Origin: CADCVT01 sp036389485
Lineage (GTDB): Bacteria; Actinomycetota; Thermoleophilia; Solirubrobacterales; Solirubrobacteraceae
Direction of reading: 5' to 3'
Length of the DNA stretch: 64,000 nt
NCBI GenBank assembly: GCA_036389485.1
Contig: DASVPR010000005.1
Location: 19,338 to 83,337, forward strand
A program made the position numbers and the translations under genes. Under the pieces are notes generated by a model. That model ran no database searches and was not told where the DNA came from. It worked only from the letters and a program-made list of their open reading frames with translations. Shown here piece after piece: positions 52,789-60,311 of this stretch (its first letter is position 1; the number at the start of each line of letters is the position of its first letter).

Positions 52789-53976
52789 CGGGACGCAAGC
52801 TGTCCGACGGCCGAAAGGCAAACGGCAAGTGGGTCGATCGCTGGAAGGACCCGCGGACCGGGAAGCACCGGCAGGTCACGTTCGACCTCAAGCGGGACCG
52901 TGACGCGCACAAGCGCGAGCGGATCCGGCGGCAGCAGCTCGGCGGCGCCGCTGCCGTGGTGATGCTCGAGCGCGACGTCCTGCTCGCCGAGTACGTCGAG
53001 CACTGGTGGGAGCGCCACGCGCTCGTCGAGCTGACCGCCAAGACGCGCGACGTGTACGCGCACGTGTGGGCCAAGCACCTCCTCAGCCGGTAGGCCAGCT
53101 CGGGCCGCGCGAGTTCACGCCCGAGGAGGCGATGCGGCTCAAGGGCGATCTCACGCGCGCCGGCGTCGGCGATCCGACCATCGTCAACGCGCTCGTCGTG
53201 CTCCAGAGCATCTTCACCCTCGCCCTCACCGAACGGCGGGTCGAGGAGAGCCCGATCGCCCGCGTGAAGAACCCGGCGCAGATCGCGGACCGGCAGGTCG
53301 CGCCGATCCCGCCGCTCATCGTGCAGGAACTGCGCGCGCTCCTAGCCGACATCCGCGACCGGACGATGGTGTCGATCCTCGCGTACGCGAGCCTGCGCCC
53401 GCAGGAGCTGCTCGCACTCGCCGCAGAGGACATCGCGCCGGGTCGCTGTTCATCCACGCGAAGAACGTCGATGGCGAGATCGTCCCGTACACCAAGACGA
53501 AGCGGCATCGCGCCGTCGACCTGCTCGGTCCGCTCGCTCAGGACGTGCGCGAGTACATGCTCGCCGCCGGCGTGCGCTCCGGACGCCTCTTCCCTCGGCC
53601 CGACGGGTCGGAGTGGACCGAGTCGCAGTACCGGTCGTGGCGCCGCCACGTGTACCAGCGCTACGCGCCGATGGTCGGGATCACCGGCGGCCGACCGTAC
53701 GACCTGCGTGGGTCATGGGTATCGCTGATGGTCTGGGAAGGCCGGACCATGCTCGAGGTCGCGACGATGGCCGGCCACAGCGTCCAGACATGCGAGCGGC
53801 ACTACGCGCGCATGTTCGAGGGCTTTGACCCCGCGCAGCGGACATCGGCAGAGGCAGCGACTCGGGCCGCGCGCGAACAGCTTCTGCGCGGTCACGCTTC
53901 CCAGTGGGTACAGCGACAGCAGCATGAGCACGCCTGTCTTCCGTGGGAGATGCTCTGTCACGACCGACAGCGCTAA
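52785..53976 (+). pseudogene. Tyrosine integrase, two frameshifts
   Basis: The N-terminal arm-binding domain (WKDPRTGKHRQVTFDLKRDR) and core-binding domain (ALVELTAKTRDVYAHVWAKH) run to a stop near 53093. A one-base shift resumes QLGPREFTPEEAMRLKGDLT; a second shift near 53450 leads into the catalytic end. Catalytic residues seen are Arg in ASLRPQEL, Lys in KTKRHRAVDL, Arg in PYDLRGSW, His in GHS and Tyr in RHYARM. The first His of the usual HxxR box is Tyr. It converges with the RelE-TIR gene, which separates it from attachment copy 2. It would catalyse integration at tRNA-Thr if intact. Confidence 0.88.
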
Positions 53977-54024
53977 TCGCCATCGGGATCGCTGCCCGAC
54001 GGCAGCACCACCGCAGCGACTCGA

Positions 54025-54771
54025 TCAGCAATTCGCGTCGGTTGACAGCGAGTCGGCGTCAAGAGAGACGCGATCCGCGATAAGCGGCGCATTCTCGGAG
54101 ACGAGCTGATGCGACGCGCCATGCCAGACGGGCAGGATGACTCGCTGCCCCTGCGCTTCGCGCTCGAGGACAAGGTCGAGTTCGTGGCGGGCCCACCGCT
54201 CCTCGAAAAACGCCGGTGAAAGGATGACTAAGGCAAATCGGCTGGCTGCGAAGCCCTCGTTGATCCGCTCGGTGATGCTGTCGCCGGGTCGAAGCTCGTA
54301 CTGATCGAACCACACTTTGACGCCGCGGTGACGGAGTGCGTTGGCGACCTCTCGGGCAAGCTCAGCCGAGTCATTGGAGGCGTACGAAAGGAATACATCG
54401 GCCTCTGGCGGCGCTTGTGCTGCGCCGTGCTGGCCGACTATGTCGCGCTGTTCGCTCGAAGCCGCGCCGGCGGCTTCCTCCTCCCGTTTGGCAAACACCT
54501 GGTAGGCGTCGCCCTGCGCCGCCCGGCCGAGAACGGCGAGCACCAACACGTGCTCCGCCTCCTCGACGGACGCAAGAACCCGATAGAAGACTCGGTAGCG
54601 GCCGACGTGCAGAACGCGGACCGGTTCGCCTGAAAGGCCCGACCGCAGCACCTGTCCTTCGTCTGGTGCGAAGCGCAGTGTCGCCAGTCGCTTCAACACT
54701 TCGTGGCGCGCAGCGACTCGGAGACTCCGAAGGTCCGCTTCGACCTCTTCGCGCACCCGCACGGGCAGCAT
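54025..54771 (-). CDS. RelE/ParE-type toxin fused to a TIR domain
   Basis: A 248-residue, uninterrupted protein. Residues 1-95 look like a RelE/ParE toxin: RVREEVEADLRSLRVAARHE, then the core strands VRVLHVGRYRVFYRV and VLVLAVLGR. An Ala/Glu/Gln-rich linker (about 96-122) leads to a TIR domain (123-248) with box 1 ADVFLSYASND, VWFDQYELRPGDSI, LVILSPAFFEERW and the W-x3-E-L motif (Trp193, Glu197) that carries the catalytic Glu of TIR NADases. The ATG shares a base with the stop of an upstream antitoxin-like frame (TGATG). I infer a toxin-antitoxin or abortive-defence effector that may deplete NAD; the RelE part may act as the antitoxin-binding sensor or as an RNase. Confidence 0.85.
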   Translation of the reverse strand: MLPVRVREEVEADLRSLRVAARHEVLKRLATLRFAPDEGQVLRSGLSGEPVRVLHVGRYRVFYRVLASVEEAEHVLVLAVLGRAAQGDAYQVFAKREEEAAGAASSEQRDIVGQHGAAQAPPEADVFLSYASNDSAELAREVANALRHRGVKVWFDQYELRPGDSITERINEGFAASRFALVILSPAFFEERWARHELDLVLEREAQGQRVILPVWHGASHQLVSENAPLIADRVSLDADSLSTDANC

Positions 54772-55000
54772 CAGTCAGGGCCTTCTTGGCTGAGGCGGTC
54801 GAAGAGATCGCCGAGATCGAGGACGTCAGATGGTCCGGGCGGCTGCAGCCGAGCCTCGATCGCGGTCAGCAGCGCAGCGCGTCCTCTGTAATGGCGCTCT
54901 CCGCGTCCGACCGATCCGCCCGGCCGGCAATCGGCGTAAGCCGAACGTCGCCACCGCCCGCACGCTGATCGTCCGTTGCGCGGCTTCGTCTAGTCGCATG
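54771..55000 (-). pseudogene. Probable cognate antitoxin, frameshifted
   Basis: The ATG at 55000 opens MRLDEAAQRTISVRAVATFG. The coding signal then passes to a second frame (LTPIAGRADRSDAE) and a third (RHYRGRAALLTAIEARLQPP, ending DLGDLFDRLSQEGPD) whose TGA overlaps the toxin ATG. The short N-terminal DNA-binding-like part and a C-terminal acidic helix are typical of RelB-type antitoxins. Two indels are needed; a living RelE-TIR toxin without a working antitoxin would be odd, so these could be sequence errors. Confidence 0.5.
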
Positions 55001-55105
55001 GTCCCCACGGTCTAGGCGAGCGGCCTTGCGGACTGCCACAAGTGTCGACGCGACGCAGCCTGCGGCTCCGCCCAGAGCAACCCAAACAGATGCGTCAAGA
55101 CTCAC
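54866..55105 (-). CDS. Possible small membrane protein overlapping the antitoxin
   Basis: A 79-codon frame from a GTG that overlaps the stop of the upstream membrane protein (GTGA). It has one hydrophobic segment (VWVALGGAAGCVASTLVAV) and a charged tail. It overlaps the antitoxin frame completely in its second half, where the GC3 signal is shared, so only its first 35 or so residues may be real. Confidence 0.3.
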   Translation of the reverse strand: MSLDASVWVALGGAAGCVASTLVAVRKAARLDRGDHATRRSRATDDQRAGGGDVRLTPIAGRADRSDAESAITEDALRC

Positions 55106-55569
55106 GCGTCTTCTTCGGCTGGTTCGGGGGAGCGTTCGCGGGATGCCTCCACCATGACCAGACAAGAGAGTCCAGCCACGAGGGCCGCGCCGAACAGCCA
55201 TAGAGACCCGCTGGTGATCGCATGAAGATCGAGCGCCGAGTCGTCCTGAACAGCCGCAGTCACGTCGGCGAACCACGTGGCCGACGCGAGGATCACAATC
55301 CCGGCCGAGCCCCCGCAGTACAGGCGAAGCGTTCGAAACCGGCGATCGTGATCAGCGACGAGGTCAGATACGGCGGCGCCGAGAATGGCCGCAGTGACCA
55401 AGAGAAGCTCACCAGCGCCCAAGAGCGCCTCGATACTGAACGTCTCGGCTTCCCGCGTCGCTACGCGGAGCGCACCAAGACCGATCGGCAACAGGCCCAA
55501 CAAAACGGCGAAGAAAAGCCACCGCCCGACGCGGAAAGCGATCGCGTCCCAGACCACTCGCGAGCCCAC
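55102..55569 (-). CDS. Four-helix membrane protein of unknown function
   Basis: A 155-residue protein from a GTG start with four hydrophobic segments (about 15-35, 47-69, 83-103, 118-140) and an acidic C-terminal tail. It lies at the head of the minus-strand run that leads to the antitoxin and RelE-TIR genes and is joined to the next frame by GTGA. It may be part of the same module, but could equally be passenger DNA next to the attachment site. Confidence 0.6.
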   Translation of the reverse strand: MGSRVVWDAIAFRVGRWLFFAVLLGLLPIGLGALRVATREAETFSIEALLGAGELLLVTAAILGAAVSDLVADHDRRFRTLRLYCGGSAGIVILASATWFADVTAAVQDDSALDLHAITSGSLWLFGAALVAGLSCLVMVEASRERSPEPAEEDA

Positions 55570-55781
55570 TTCGGCCGAAGTCTATGCGGCGAGGTATTGC
55601 GCCGATCGCCGCTATATCGCCGGTCGGTGCCGTTTCGGCGCTCGCTTCCCACACGCGGAGAAGCGGCGCGAGGTGGCGTCGAGCGGGCCCTTTGAGCCGA
55701 CGCGGCCAGGAGCTCCTCGACGTAGCGCAGCCCGATCCGCGCGAAAGCGACTGCCCGGAAACTGCGCGGTGGCAGGAACTG

Positions 55782-55808
55782 GGAGCGAGCAGTGACGGTG
55801 CTCGCTCC
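55782..55808. repeat. 10-bp inverted repeat beside attachment copy 2
   Basis: GGAGCGAGCA and TGCTCGCTCC are separated by GTGACGG, ending 24 bases before the attachment core. It could be a terminator or an integration-complex binding site. Confidence 0.55.
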
Positions 55809-55832
55809 ACAAAGTCCCTGAACCTAAGGCGC

Positions 55833-55880
55833 AAGCCCTCTGCCGGACTCGAACCGGCGACCCCTTCCTTACCATGGAAG
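55833..55880 (-). other. Attachment-site copy 2 (tRNA-Thr(GGT) 3' end)
   Basis: On the minus strand CTTCC-ATGGTAA-GGAAG forms a perfect anticodon arm with anticodon GGT, followed by a T arm with TTCGAGTCC and an acceptor end GAGGGCTT. No D arm or 5' acceptor strand follows upstream, so it is the 3' part of a tRNA-Thr gene, not a functional gene. It is the most tRNA-like of the three copies. Confidence 0.85.
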
Positions 55881-55971
55881 GCCCTGGGCGTCATCGGAGT
55901 CCCCGGTGTCCGGGAAGTCCGATGAATGCTGGACATGTCGGACTCCACGGTACCTCGCGGACCGGATGACG

Positions 55972-55990
55972 GGACCCAGAACGGACCCAG
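55972..55990. repeat. Paired GGACCCAG repeats right of attachment copy 2
   Basis: GGACCCAG occurs at 55972 and 55983, 11 bases apart, about 92 bases from the attachment core. The same arrangement lies to the right of copy 3. Spacing and place suit arm-type binding sites for a tyrosine integrase. Confidence 0.55.
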
Positions 55991-56362
55991 TTCCGCCCGC
56001 GCAGACCCCAGTCCTGGAGGGATGCGGGTGTCCGCCTCTTTGCGCGAGGGCGGCTGTGCTCGGCGTTACCGGCGGCACGGCGGCTCGGCCCGAGGTCGAC
56101 GTCCTAGCTCACCGACCCGGCGACGGATACGACGTCGCGCGTGTCGGGGAAGGAGCCGACCCGACGGCGTACGAGAAGCCGGTCCGCTGCAATGGATCGA
56201 CGGCGCGGTCACGGCGAGAGCACTCGTCTCGACGCACTCTCGATGGCCACCGATCGACGACCTCTAACGTCGGCACACGCCTACCCCGCGACCTCGGGCG
56301 CCAGGCGCACCCGTGAACCGGACGTGCATCGTGCTTGACTCAGGCAGCGCCCGAGGTGCGTG

Positions 56363-57277
56363 ATGCCCGACTGCGAATTCGAGGAGAAGGAGTACGAAAC
56401 GCAGATGCAGATTGAGCTGGCCCGTCCGCCAGCCGGTCGCCGCTACCTGACGCCCGCGGGTCAGCACCTGGAGAAGCTCCTCGGTTTTGACGCAGCCGCT
56501 GACCCAGACCGCGACGATCCGATCTGGTCGGCGATTGAGATCGAGCGTCCAGAAGGCGTCCGGTTGCTCCCGGACATGTTCGCCGACGATGCGACTGAGC
56601 AACCGGACGTCGCTCGCCTAGCACTGCTGCCGGTGAGCCTGCTGCTGCAGTTCAAGCGCCCGTACCGCATCCTCCAGCGACGCGGCGGCTCGCCCCCGGC
56701 CCCGATCCCGGTACCGACGTACCGGGTCGAGGTCGATGCAGATCAGCACGCAGTACTGCTCCGCTTGGAGGCGGAGCTGCCTGGCAAGGCACTCGTGCGC
56801 TACGCGGCGCCCGCCTTCCACACCGTCGCCGAGCTCGAAGCCGCGCGGCTAAGGGACGAAGCTGTTGAGCGCTCGACATACGTGGCTCCTTCCACGATCA
56901 GTCTTCATACGTACTGGTTCTATGAAGGGCCCGGGACCGTCGGCTGGGCGAACCCCGAGCCAGCGCGGCTCGAACTCGAAGATGCGTCGGCACTGCTAGG
57001 CGCCGTGGAAGAGGCCGTAGCGGTCCCGCCGACGGGCGTCCCCGGCTTAGCCGGTCACCTACGCGGACTCGCTGCCGCGGTGCGCACGGCCGACAACACC
57101 GTCGAGCTGCTCGTCGACCGATGGATCGCCGATATCCGCACAGGCGTTGGCGAGATCGAGCCAGGCCCCCTCGAGCGGTTGCGACAGCTGGCGAGCATTT
57201 CCACATTCGCCCATCGCAGGTGGCTCGTCTGGATGCTGGCGCGCGAAGACCCGACCTCAGAGCGGTCACACGCGTAA
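56363..57277 (+). CDS. Uncharacterised protein, possible nuclease-like fold
   Basis: A 304-residue cytoplasmic protein starting MPDCEFEEKEYETQMQIELA. I recall similar starts in uncharacterised actinobacterial proteins but cannot name a family. The segment LLPVSLLLQFKRPYRI has a Gln-x-Lys after a hydrophobic strand, as in some PD-(D/E)xK nucleases of the Mrr type, but a matching upstream Asp is not certain. Aromatic-rich HTYWFYEGPGTVGWANPEP follows, then a helical C-terminus. The ATG at 56363 is preferred over the GTG just before it. It stands alone in the segment. Confidence 0.65.
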   Translation: MPDCEFEEKEYETQMQIELARPPAGRRYLTPAGQHLEKLLGFDAAADPDRDDPIWSAIEIERPEGVRLLPDMFADDATEQPDVARLALLPVSLLLQFKRPYRILQRRGGSPPAPIPVPTYRVEVDADQHAVLLRLEAELPGKALVRYAAPAFHTVAELEAARLRDEAVERSTYVAPSTISLHTYWFYEGPGTVGWANPEPARLELEDASALLGAVEEAVAVPPTGVPGLAGHLRGLAAAVRTADNTVELLVDRWIADIRTGVGEIEPGPLERLRQLASISTFAHRRWLVWMLAREDPTSERSHA

Positions 57278-57373
57278 TCGCGAGGCGCCCGGCCGGCGAT
57301 TCCCGGCCCTTCCCGCGCGCAACCCCGGAGTACGCGGAGGCCGTCTCCACCCGAACGCGTCGACGAAATGCCG

Positions 57374-57658
57374 TCAGTCCGAGACAGCGCGTCGAGCGCG
57401 CGACCCCGGCGGCCCGCGCCGCTCATGCACTTCGACGCGCCGGTCGTCCGGATCGCGGTCGCCTCTGAGTGCGGCGAAAGCGCCGCGTCCCCCGACGAGC
57501 AGCGCGTAGATCTCGCCCACGCTCGCATAGCCCGTCTCCTCGCCGTCGCGAACGGGCACGGTCATCTGACGCGTCGAAAGCCGGCCACTGAGCTCGCCCC
57601 GGGTGACCAGCAGCGGAAGCATCTGTGGCGGCTGCGGCCGGATTTCGATCAACATCAC
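57374..57658 (-). CDS. Small protein of unknown function
   Basis: A 94-residue frame with strong GC3 bias, starting MMLIEIRPQPPQMLPLLVTR with a conserved-looking middle TGYASVGEIYALLVGGRGAF and an Arg-rich, probably disordered end. It is preferred over the opposite frame because of codon bias and hydrophobic pattern. No family recognised. Confidence 0.45.
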   Translation of the reverse strand: MMLIEIRPQPPQMLPLLVTRGELSGRLSTRQMTVPVRDGEETGYASVGEIYALLVGGRGAFAALRGDRDPDDRRVEVHERRGPPGSRARRAVSD

Positions 57659-57826
57659 GCCGCGCGACGGACTCGGCTATCGGAATCGCTCCTAATTACG
57701 CGAGCGACTGCCGGCGAATAAATGCACGGTGGCGCGGAACGACCGCCCACGATAGCGCGGCTTCGCCGTGCGTGGACGCGGGGATCGGTCCCGCGCCGGG
57801 CGGGACCACGAGCCCGGAGGGTTCTC

Positions 57827-58300
57827 GTGGTCGAGCAGCGCACGCGCGAGGGCGACGACGCCCAACTGCTCTCCGTCTTTCATGCCGAGCTGCAGCGCGC
57901 CGTCCGCCGCGTCGTCAACACCAGCGCCGCGAACGAGGACGCCTGCGCCGACGCGTGGCTCGCGCGTTGCTCCGCTACGACCTCGAGCGCCGGCCGACCA
58001 TCCGCGGCTGGCTTGTCGTCGTCGCGATCCGCGAGGCCATCCGTCGCGACCGCCTCGACCGTCGGCACCGCCCCTTCATCGAGGACCTCGACGAGGATCG
58101 CACCGGCGTCCTCGCCGAGACAATCATCGCTCTCGCGACGTCGGACGACGCGAAGTTCGAGGCGCACGAGGCGGTGGAGCGGCTCGTCGGGCGAGGGCTC
58201 GGCACCGTCGCGCGTTCGGGGAGGGCGTCCATCCGCGCGAGCCTCATGCGTGCACACACAGTGGCGTGTCATACGGAAGGCAACCCCCGGCCGCACGGGG
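57827..58300 (+). pseudogene. ECF-like sigma factor, frameshifted
   Basis: From a GTG at 57827: VVEQRTREGDDAQLLSVFHA, then NTSAANEDACADAWL as in sigma region 2. A one-base shift near 57965 continues RALLRYDLERRPTIRGWLVV and VAIREAIRRDRLDRRHRPFI, the W-L-x-V-V-A-x-R-E-A pattern seen in a group of actinobacterial sigma-like regulators. Region 4 (from about 58150) is degraded and no clean end is seen. It is a relic near a second, intact sigma-like gene. Confidence 0.55.
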
Positions 58301-58377
58301 GAGGCTCGCTGAGGGACCCGGACCAACCCGCCGTCACGCGTATGACGCGCGTCAGGCCGCGACCGCGGACACGAGGG

Positions 58378-59190
58378 TCATCGCAGGATGCGGCCCGGCG
58401 GGATGCGGTTCGTGACGATGAAGTCGGTCAACGCGAAGACGACCGGTTCAGCTTCGGCCGGCGCGCCTACCGGCGCCTCACTGCGACCGGTGGACTCGGG
58501 CGCCGCCGCGAGATTGGGATTCGTCGGCTCGGGCGTCGCGGCCGGCGGGTGTGGTGGTTCCCCCGGCGGGGGCCCCTCGACGGGCGCGGGCGGTTCCGAG
58601 CCGCTGATGTTCAGGACGATGATGTCCGCGATCGGTGCGGCACTGAGGTGGCTGAGGTTCGTCAGGAGCGTCGCACGGGTCGATGCCTGATCGAGCGCGC
58701 GCCGCAGAGCGCGCGGCACCGAATCCTCGGCGCGTTCGACAAGTGCATTGGCCGCGCTTCGCGTGGCCCGCTGCAGTAGCTCCTCGAAACCCTGCTCCTC
58801 TGACTCCTTCCGGCTACCCAGCGCCCGGATCGCGGCCAGCGCAGCGGCGCCCGCGGTCACGGCTTCGGCGACTAAGAACGCATTGCCGAGCGCAGTTGTC
58901 GCATGGATGTCGAACGCGCGGTGGAGCGCGGGCAGGAGGGACGTGAGGGCGGCGACCAGGAGAGCCTGAGCGGCGCCCAGGAGCAGCGTCATCCAGGAAT
59001 CGCGCTTCCGCGGTGAGTAGAAGCCCCACAGCCAGAAGGCGACATGGCGTCGTTCGAGCAGGCACAACAGGAGCAGTAGAACGACGGTGGCGATGACGCA
59101 CTCGTGGAGAAGCGCGAGGTCCGTGGTCTCAGCCCCCGCTCCGCCTGCGGACTGAGTCGCCGCGATAGCACTCATCGAGTGCGGCACCAT
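58378..59190 (-). CDS. Membrane protein with Pro-rich C-terminal region
   Basis: A 270-residue protein with three hydrophobic segments (about 28-48, 65-90, 98-125), a helical cytoplasmic part (EEQGFEELLQRATRSAANAL) and a Pro-rich linker of about 50 residues before a conserved-looking tail. It is divergent from the sigma-like gene; from the ATG at 59190 only 8 bases separate the two starts, so the ATG at 59175 may be the real start. A membrane sensor or anti-sigma-like role is possible by position only. Confidence 0.6.
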   Translation of the reverse strand: MVPHSMSAIAATQSAGGAGAETTDLALLHECVIATVVLLLLLCLLERRHVAFWLWGFYSPRKRDSWMTLLLGAAQALLVAALTSLLPALHRAFDIHATTALGNAFLVAEAVTAGAAALAAIRALGSRKESEEQGFEELLQRATRSAANALVERAEDSVPRALRRALDQASTRATLLTNLSHLSAAPIADIIVLNISGSEPPAPVEGPPPGEPPHPPAATPEPTNPNLAAAPESTGRSEAPVGAPAEAEPVVFALTDFIVTNRIPPGRILR

Positions 59191-59198
59191 ACTCAGGT

Positions 59199-59801
59199 AT
59201 GCCCGACTCCTCCGATGCCTCGGCTCTCGACCGTGCGGCGACGGATCTCGTTCTCGCGCTGAGGTCGAGCGCGGACTTCAGCCTGGCGTCGTTGCAGGCG
59301 CTGCAGCGGGAGCTTGCACGACGCGCTCAACGTCAGGCACTCGCGGCCGACGTGACCGAGGAGCTAGTGGACGACGTGCTGGTTCGCTTCGTCCAGCGCG
59401 TACGAAGGGGGAACCACATCCGGGCCGAGTCCGCAGGCGCCTATCTAGCGCGTAGTCTGAGCAACGCGGTAGTGGACATTCACCGAGCTCGGAGCCATCG
59501 CGTTGCCTTCGACGAAAGCACTCTGATGCCGGCACCGCTAGGGGACGGCGACCTCGCGCGGCTGCTTGCGGCGAACGCAGCCAGGAGCGATGTCATGGCA
59601 GGGTTGGCAGCAGCTGCGGGAGCGGGCCGATACACGGTGGTTCGGGTGGTGACCCAGTGGCTGCATCTGGCGGAGACCACGGGAGACGCGCCGTCGTCCC
59701 GGGCCGTCGCATTCGAGCTCGACATCAGCCACACCACGGTCAACGACGCACTACGGGAATTTCGCCGGCGTTACTTGCCAGCGTCCACGTCTGACGCGTA
59801 G
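59199..59801 (+). CDS. Sigma-70-like regulator
   Basis: A 200-residue protein with an ECF-like layout: helix ADVTEELVDDVLVRFVQRVR followed by SAGAYLARSLSNAVVDIHRA (region 2), a spacer, and a C-terminal HTH SSRAVAFELDISHTTVNDAL (region 4). It lacks the aromatic -10-melting signature of strong sigma factors, so it may be a diverged sigma or a two-HTH regulator. It starts a plus-strand run with the genes at 59810, 60312 and 61813. Confidence 0.7.
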   Translation: MPDSSDASALDRAATDLVLALRSSADFSLASLQALQRELARRAQRQALAADVTEELVDDVLVRFVQRVRRGNHIRAESAGAYLARSLSNAVVDIHRARSHRVAFDESTLMPAPLGDGDLARLLAANAARSDVMAGLAAAAGAGRYTVVRVVTQWLHLAETTGDAPSSRAVAFELDISHTTVNDALREFRRRYLPASTSDA

Positions 59802-59809
59802 AACGAACG

Positions 59810-60214
59810 ATGAGCGACACACACAACACTTCTCCGGCTGCCGGCAGCGCGGCCGCAGCCTCACGATCGGTGCGGAACCAGCTGCTCGAGGGTCTCGAAC
59901 ATCTTCGTCCCCAGACGCGGGCATTGCTGAGCAGCCTCAAGGAGGCCTCGCCGGAGCTCCGACGACTGGCTCTGAGAACGTCCCCGTTCGCGGTGCGCAG
60001 CGAGCTGTATGCGCACGGACTCGCCACGCAGGATCTGTCGTGCGACCTGACGGTGCTGGGACAGGCCGCCCTGGAGGTGGTGCAACCCCTCACGGCGGAC
60101 GCACGCGAGACACTGGCGGCCGAGGCTCATCGAGCGCTCGTCAGGGCGGACCGCGAAGCGGCCGCGGAACAGCAGGCCGCCAATACGCCCGGGCCCACAC
60201 CGAGACCTCTCTAG
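59810..60214 (+). CDS. Small helical protein of unknown function
   Basis: A 134-residue soluble protein with an Ala/Ser-rich start, then helices such as RNQLLEGLEHLRPQTRALLS and REAAAEQQAANTP at the end. It starts 8 bases after the sigma-like gene, so they are cotranscribed. It could be a cognate inhibitor by analogy with sigma/anti-sigma pairs, but nothing in the sequence proves it. Confidence 0.6.
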   Translation: MSDTHNTSPAAGSAAAASRSVRNQLLEGLEHLRPQTRALLSSLKEASPELRRLALRTSPFAVRSELYAHGLATQDLSCDLTVLGQAALEVVQPLTADARETLAAEAHRALVRADREAAAEQQAANTPGPTPRPL

Positions 60215-60311
60215 TTGAGCGACAGCTGATCGGTTGAGCGTCATCGCGTTCGGATAGGCTCCGCCGCGACTCTTGGCCGCCGCGGCTCCTGGCCCTCGCG
60301 GCGCCGACGCG

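Larger units (their letters stand above)
47847..55880. mobile_element. Integrative element remnant between attachment copies 1 and 2
   Basis: About 8 kb between two direct repeats of a tRNA-Thr 3' end. It holds a membrane protein, a secreted protein, SpoIID-like and relaxase fragments, a parA-parB-like-orf-xis-int operon, and a RelE-TIR module beside copy 2. The mix of partition, relaxase and tyrosine-integrase genes fits an actinobacterial integrative conjugative element or integrated plasmid. Frameshifts in almost every mobility gene suggest it can no longer move, unless these are sequence errors. Confidence 0.65.
55570..56362. other. Gap around attachment copy 2
   Basis: Apart from the inverted repeat at 55782, the attachment core at 55833 and the GGACCC repeats at 55972, no gene is supported here. 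Short frames on both strands lack ribosome-binding sites and codon bias. Confidence 0.5.

Noticed and set aside
55833..55880. Functional tRNA-Thr gene
   Set aside because: Anticodon arm, T arm and acceptor 3' strand are present, but there is no D arm or 5' acceptor strand next to it; the same is true of the two other copies.
56141..56338. 65-codon plus-strand frame in the gap right of attachment copy 2
   Set aside because: No ribosome-binding site, no codon bias and no conserved pattern; other phases are equally open.
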